Assembly: GCA_003342895.1 (NCBI GenBank)
Contig: PTFA01000159.1
Span: 1,907,233-1,971,232 of the forward strand
Direction of reading: 5' to 3'
DNA: 64,000 nucleotides
DNA from: Casuarius casuarius
Lineage: Eukaryota; Chordata; Aves; Casuariiformes; Casuariidae
Positions 57,870 through 64,000 of the stretch are shown here, in pieces; within the stretch, counting starts at the first letter, position 1; each line of letters opens with the position of its first letter. A program made the position numbers and the translations under genes. Below the pieces are notes generated by a model. It had not been told where the DNA came from and made no database searches. It saw nothing but the letters and a program-made list of their open reading frames with translations.

Positions 57870-60087
57870 GTAAACTTTAGTTTATAGATATGTTCCTCTG
57901 AGTGTAGAATGCATATGCTGTATGGAAGATAGCTGTTACTAGACCTGTTAGATTAGGCTGTTATTATCTATTTTGTTGGGCCTCAAAGCCCTTGCTGCTC
58001 TGGAGTATTGATCTGAATGACAGTAGCTGGTCTGTTTTGGAGGGGAGTATAGCAGTAATGAAGATCCTTGTCTGGCCTAGGGCATATCTAGAAGGTCCCT
58101 AGCTATGTCTGTGATCCATCATATGAGGAGAGGAAACTAGGACAAAGCAGAAAAAGATAAGATGTGTGGTGAGGGAACATAGCATTCCTTTCCAGGTTGT
58201 GATAGCCAAGTTCAGTATGAAGCAATCACAGTTCACCCACAACAGTGTAGTGCTTCTGTGTCTATAGAAACTGTATGCAAGAAATAAGGATACAATATGG
58301 TCTGGAAACATGTACTCTACCTTATTGTGGCTAATAGTAGTGTTGCAGCAAGGTTGGTGCAAGCTTACTGGTTAGGACAGTTTGGAGTCTGTCCTTGATG
58401 CATGGCGATTTATCCACCAGTTTCATTAGCATTAATTCCCTGCACATTGATCCTTAGGTACCCTCCTGCTTTACTAACAAAACCTGATACTGCTTTCACT
58501 CAGTCAAGATAAGTAGTACTGCCTGCTGAAACAGGATTTGCTTTCCTGCCTACCTTTCTGGGAAGCCATCCTCAATTGTATTTTCTGAATAAAACTTCCT
58601 TCTCCCAACTTAAGTATGAAGAAATATAAAAAGTTTTGCTACTTTTTCCAGTACTCATGTGGGATTTTAGTACATAATTCAGTGCAGTTTCAATACTGCA
58701 AGGTCCAACATTTAAAGATGAGCTGGCTTTTTGCAGTGACCCTCACAAATGTAAGAATGCAGTGTATTTTCTGAACAACACTGAATGGTCTAGTAACTGC
58801 TGTTGCTTATGAGCAATATCTTTTAAGTATCTTGAGGTGCGGAGGTGGTGCCATTTTACTTGCTACATAGTGAAGCCAGTGTACAGACATAAGTACGCAG
58901 ATGTGCAAAACTTCTGGACAGGGGCTACCTTTCGTATGATTGTGCCATAGCCCAAGGTAGTGTAGGTTCAAACAAACTTGAACGTTTTGTGCAGTTCTGT
59001 AATCTACCCAGCCAGGGCTACAGTAAAGATGGTCCAACCCTTTCCTAGGTGGTTGGAATCAGAACTCCAAGTTCTGTGTGCACATGTAGGAACTAGTTCA
59101 CCTTTCGTAGTGTCCCTTGCAGCAGTGGAGCATAAGTAGTAAAGGTCATGCTGGCTGTCACTGCAGCCCCTCATACCAAAAAGCCTTGTGACAGCAAGTT
59201 ATTAGCTGGGATGCTCAATTACCAGAGGAAAGGAAGCTAGTGAAAGGAGCTTTACAGGATGTTATGCCGGCAGAGCTGAGTATGAATATGTCATTTTCAA
59301 CAACAGTCTCCTGTTTTGGAAATAGGAGGAGGAAGGAAATTGGAGAGACAGTCAGGCATAATCTTGAAGAGTAACTGCAGTAAGAAAGGAGCAGTAATAA
59401 GCAAACACTGAAGGTGTACGTTGCCTACAGGGCTTTGGTGCTATGGTGGCTTGCAAGCTGACTGGGACTTCCCCCTCTTCCTAAAGCTAGGGCTGTGGCA
59501 AAGTCCCCAGTGCCCAGAGGTACTGCAGTGGCCTGGGGGTACTTGGCAACAGCCACTCTTCAGATGCAGTAGAGGGTTTCTGTACTCACAGCTTTAATCT
59601 CCTGCCTGTCCCATTCCACTTGATATGTAAGCTCTTGGTCATTACTCGACAGCTACAATTTCTGCACAAGTGATGCAAGCACTGGCGTGCGCTGACTGCC
59701 TTCCATCGGTAAGTGCAAAACCACATCATTCCTGTCCTGGTACTCACTCCCTCCCTGTTTCTAATGGGATCCATAATCTTCTCCTGATTATTCAAGGATT
59801 GCTGTATGCATCCCTTAAATAACACCAACAGTAGGGAAGCAGTGGCAGATTTTAATCATAGTGGGCTCAGTAATAAGACTCTCCTCCAATTGACATCGCT
59901 CTAAAATTTTAATAAGGTGCAATGTAATTATCCAGCTGGCCTTTTTCCAAATCTAATGCCTATGTTCTGGCAAAGAGTTTATGTATTACCATGAGCAGTA
60001 AGAATCAGACTTGTGACTTTCATCACACAGTGCCCCCCTAGTACTAAACGTGACCTTTGATTTTGCTTCTTGTTGAGCTCCTTCCAG

Positions 60088-60330
60088 CTGGAACTAGGCA
60101 GTGTTCTTTGCCCTCACACGCACACAACACCATTTTCTAATTTGTTCTTGTCGGTGACTGACAACGATGCACTCGAGTCAAAGAATATAAGCGCAGAGAA
60201 TATGTATCAAATGATGCAGCCAGCTCACTCTTTAGCTTTGGGATCCATCAGGACTTCTACTTTGCAGAACGTTTTATGGGGTCAGGAGGATACTGTAACA
60301 GCGAATGACAAAATGTCTGGACCTTCCTAG
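60088..60330 (+). CDS. candidate terminal coding exon of the 40.97-kb transcript
   Basis: The acceptor (TTGTTGAGCTCCTTCCAG, in a long pyrimidine-rich region) is followed by 80 codons open in phase 0 and a TAG at 60328-60330. No good internal donor is visible, so this would be the last coding exon. The middle part reads VTDNDALESKNISAENMYQM and is acidic and polar. The tail is QEDTVTANDKMSGPS. Possible poly(A) signals AATAAA follow at 60700-60705 and 60895-60900. Several CpGs persist within the frame (for example in GCACTCGAG and AAGCGCAG), unusual for neutral DNA here. The family is unrecognised. An 80-codon run after a strong acceptor can arise by chance in a window of this size. Confidence 0.33.
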   Translation: MELGSVLCPHTHTTPFSNLFLSVTDNDALESKNISAENMYQMMQPAHSLALGSIRTSTLQNVLWGQEDTVTANDKMSGPS

Positions 60331-63300
60331 GAAAAAGCTTGACTTTTTTTTTCCTGCCTTCTCTCTCAGCCTGTTCTGCATACTTTTAACAGCAAGAAAG
60401 GAAGAACAAAGCAAAATGCAAAAGGGCTTAGCTTTTGTGGTTCTCTTATTACTATAGCATTCCACTGGGCCAAATGATATCAACACTTAGGCTGTGGTGT
60501 GCTGGTTCTTTTTGGGGGTGGAAACTGGAAATGTAATTCTTGATGAGGGCAGAGTTCAAGACATCATTATCTGTCCATTTTCACAGTGAAAATGGGTTTG
60601 GCCAGGCAATGTTGATACATGTCTGCATAACATCTTGCTAGTTTAAGGGATTCTGATGTATGCTACTTAAAGTGTTTTCTGAAAAAAAGCAAGCAGAATA
60701 ATAAAAAGAAAGGTCTCTAAACAAACTACAAGCTGTTATGAAATGAGTTTGTTCCACCTCCAGTTTAAGCCCATTTTTCACTGCAGTTCCTTTTATGATT
60801 AAACTTCCAGGAAAGCAAGGATTCCCCAGTGCAGCTCTCTTGTACAAATGCTTTTCCATATACATGTGTATATTCAACTGGAAATCTTGTCAAAAATAAA
60901 ATAGCACTGAATAATACACACAAGGACAGTAGCAGTCAGGTCCTAATCCCAACTGGAGCTTTTGGGAACTAATTCAGTATACACAAATGAAAACAAGGAA
61001 TGCTGTTTTCTACCGTCTGTGTTGCTTTTTCCATCAACAATCACATTCAATATTTGTCTTCTGAATTATAGCCTACAGGTAGGGAATTGACTTAAGCATG
61101 ACCTGCAATGCAATATAAGAGAAATTCAATTTAAATCATCATGTATCAAATATACCTGCCAGCTCAGGGCATAGCCTAGACCAATTAGGCCCTGATTTCC
61201 ACAGCTCTGACATGTATCACACCAGTTTGTAGTCTAACACAGTTGCACAAAGCTGCAAAACCGAAGGTGTCTCTACACCTAAAGTCTTTTATCAAATAAG
61301 GTTCTCCTGATATCAGCAGGACTTGGAGTGGGATGAACCAGATCCTTAAATATGAGCATCATGGCTTTCAGGTTTTGTGACTATCTGTTTGCTAAATCTC
61401 AAGGTTTGGCAAGAAAAATCTGGGTGAAAGTAATTGTTCTCCTGCTTGTTTGCTTTTTTCATCAGGTTCTCTTAATCGCTTGCTTTTTCACTTGAGAAGA
61501 TGACATAACTTTAACTTTGTTTTCATTTCTGAGGCAGCTTACTCAGTGACAGTGAGTTTTTGCTTTTATTTTTTTCATCTTTAAAAACCCTTACATTATA
61601 AACATTGGACATAGTCCTCATTTGAATTGTATAAGTAATAAAACTTCTCCCATAGACAATGTAATGCATTGAATAAATGTACTTGCATATTCTCACCTAA
61701 GGGCTGTGTTTGATGCACACTATTGTGACAACCATAATATCCTTACCAGTTAAATGAATCTCTCCCTTCTAAAATATTAAAGCCTAGCTAGTCATTTTAA
61801 CATATAGCAAATAGCAGCCATGATTATGAAAACAATGCATATTTTAACATGATTGGTCTGTGATGTGTGATCATAACCATCTACACAAGATTTGAGCAGT
61901 ATCTGCAAAGAACCTCCAGGTGCAGAAAATCAGCAAGGAAGTGAGTGATAGCAGAGAGCATTCACAGTTTCCACTGAGGGCCTTGTAAGTGGTGAGCATC
62001 ATCCTAAATGCATGGGGGCCAGGGGGACACAGTGTGGGGGAGCAGAAATAGGGTGGCTCTGAGAGACTTGAATTCAGTGGACATTGTCTGCCATCCCTAT
62101 TCATGGTGTTTGTTCAGCCTAAATTGAAGACTGGACATCTGTCAGCAAGGAACTTTAGTAACGCTACTTGGTCCTTACTGCTGCTTGGTAAGGATGTCAG
62201 GGAACTAGCTGGTCTTCCTTGTCACTTAGCAAGCCAGATGCATCCAAGAGAATTCAAAGGGATATGAAGACTTGACAGCACTGATAGAGAATCAGACCTT
62301 CTGCAGCAATTTTTAGGGGCGGGAGGGCACAATGCAACTAGTTGCCTCCTTGTGCTGGGAGAATGCTAGGTGTGGAGTAAGCACCAGGAAGGGTGCAAGA
62401 GAGGAGCAGACCCCAGAGAGAGCCCCAGCATATCTCTCAGCAGTGTACTTCTCTTGGGCCTAGGACTGCTCAGTTAGCGCCCCCCCCCCAGTCACACACA
62501 TTACTACTGTATTGTTTTGGGGATGTTTGATGCACAGATTTTTTTTGTTTTTGATCAAGCTCTCTGCAGGCACAGGAGCACATAACTACTTCAGCCATTT
62601 GCAGTTTGTATTTTTTTTAAACTGACTTGGAGTGATAACCAAAACTTTTTTTTAAATTAGTTTTTTTTAAGAAAGGTGAAATTCTGTTCTAATTTGGAGT
62701 TGCATCAATGGGGCACCCTGTAGAGCTGGTGCCTATCTGTCACTGCACAGATACTTTTGTCTTCTACCTGGAGGAAACTGCTGCATGTAAGGCCTCTCAG
62801 AAGTTCCTCTATCAATCTCCTTGGAGTGGTTTCCTTGCTGTTGCACACCTGCTCCTCTGCCTGGGGGATGCTCTATATCACTAAAGATTCAGTTACAGTA
62901 AGAAAAAAGAAAAACACTCCTATCAAGTGTACCACTTCTTTAAAATTTGAACCCATATTCAGCCACTGTAACTTTATCCACCACTATTTGTTTGACATTA
63001 GCTATCTTCTCTGCACTTTTTAATCTGCAGGAAATCTTGTATTAAATCAAGGTTTTTGGAGAGTGCCTGTCTTCAAATTCCCCTTGAAAGGTCCTACATG
63101 TCCCTGTTTCTCTCTACACTTTTAAAAGCATGAATCTGTTATGAACCTTACATTAGTATGACTTTTATAAGTAGTCTATGTTTTTAGAAACTTTATGGTA
63201 AATTAGACTTGTTGTGTAACCATAATGGAATAAGGAATGAATGATGTGTCACACAGTGGGAAGATTTTTAGTAATTATCTGTTCACACCTGCTTGTGAAT

Positions 63301-64000
63301 GTGGATAGGCTTGCAGACAGCACAGGGTTTAAAAAGAGCAAGAGGGTTGGTTTTTATTCTGAGCCACTGAAAAAATGAATCTAATCTGTGCAGAAATCTC
63401 CGAAGTCAAACGACATTCTAATAAAGAGCGAAATGCTGCATTTCTGCAACTTCACTTTGCACAAAGCATGTGAGAAGGGTTTTGGAGGTTTTTCACTTTG
63501 TCTTCTGTTTAAAAATCTGGGATTTCTTCCTCCTTTGTAATGCATTTTATCTTGTCACCTACACAGATTTTATGCAAGTAAAATTCAAACAACAGAGAAA
63601 TGATATGTGATTAGACCTGCTCGTTAGCTTCTACTTGACTCTGAGAAATGCTTGGAAAAATGTTAAGACCACTTACCTTTCTATTTAAAATTGATATCAT
63701 TGTCTGTACTGGCAATGTTAGCATTCTCCAAAAACACTGGAAAGGGAAGTGTTAGTATTGTGGGTTTATCTAAAAGGGGAGGGGCTCAGACACCTTCCTT
63801 CTTCCCTTAGCTCTGTTCCCCCTTCCTCAAGGGTGCTCTTTTCTATTATTTCTCTGCAAATCAGGTCTGTCAGTGTGCAAATTAAATGGCTGCTTCTGCA
63901 TGCATGCATGAGATTACTGAGTATTTCTGCTTTGACAAACTTAAAATTGCACTGATGGTAGACCAGCATTTGCTATACCTATGTATATGTCACTTTATTT
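60331..64000. other. possible 3' UTR then featureless sequence
   Basis: Candidate AATAAA signals lie at 60700 and 60895. Further on, 61300-61350 (CTCCTGATATCAGCAGGACT, then GAACCAGATCCTTA) faintly resembles an old sauropsid repeat. A C10 run lies at 62480-62489 and a short TGCA repeat near 63897-63911. No gene was recognised. Confidence 0.3.
60575..60595. other. 21-bp perfect palindrome
   Basis: CCATTTTCAC and GTGAAAATGG are exact reverse complements around a single A. If the 60088-60330 exon is real, this would be a hairpin in its 3' UTR. As DNA it presents two symmetrical GTGAAAAT half-sites. Confidence 0.9.

Noticed and set aside
40972..64000. Transcription-type strand asymmetry (T over A, G over C) downstream of the promoter
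   Set aside because: Counting six spaced 60-base lines between 42 and 52 kb gave no consistent G/C or T/A excess; a full cumulative skew would be needed.
1..64000. CRISPR array, tRNA/rRNA genes, operons, intact transposons, retroviral genes
   Set aside because: No regularly spaced repeats other than the minisatellite, no cloverleaf or rRNA-like sequence recognised, no LTR pair or retroviral protein motif seen; the genome type is vertebrate.

Overview
The window looks like a stretch of bird nuclear genome, mostly non-coding. The only interspersed repeats I recognise are CR1-type LINE pieces, sparse and mostly very old, plus one old LINE/SINE-type tail. I see no L1, Alu or LTR element. Single-base Ns and one 855-base N block show a draft assembly. 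No open frame matches a protein family I recognise, apart from decayed CR1 proteins. The longest frames (about 150-180 codons) are close to what chance gives in 64 kb at this base composition, so every gene call below is a candidate resting on splice sites, frame continuity and promoter motifs.

Layout. 0-2 kb: a candidate internal coding exon (1101-1410, strong acceptor, GTGAGT donor) with weaker possible partners. 2.1-4.3 kb: an old LINE/SINE tail, an RFX X-box-like site and a CR1 copy that keeps part of ORF1 and the 3' end but lacks everything between. 6.9-8.5 kb: a cluster of antisense ancient CR1 sequence, with a duplicated 3'-end-like segment and a decayed reverse transcriptase. 10.3-11.1 kb: a sense ancient CR1 fragment. 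11.5-13.2 kb: a cluster of overlapping long frames with no recognisable product. 13-40 kb: mostly featureless, with paired AP-1 sites around a 99-codon minus-strand frame (18.1-18.4 kb), a younger CR1 3' end (31.2-31.4 kb) and an E-box palindrome (32.9 kb).

40.8-41.3 kb is the clearest functional element. It is a GC-richer patch with GC boxes, a TATA box, a pyrimidine-rich TCT/TOP-like start site about 28 bases further on, and a YY1-like motif overlapping a start codon. Downstream on the same strand are exon-like segments at 47245-47313, 48709-48785, 49917-49961, 57615-57869 and 60088-60330. Four of them can be joined to exon 1 in one uninterrupted frame ending in a stop codon, giving about 219 residues. 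The fifth has the best splice sites but fits a different frame. This is either an unrecognised fast-evolving protein gene, a lncRNA, or a set of pseudo-exons. The promoter is better supported than the coding chain.

The right third also has a perfect 24-bp x 6 minisatellite, long G and C homopolymers, a 13-bp-arm inverted repeat, a 21-bp palindrome, and hairpins at both edges of the assembly gap.
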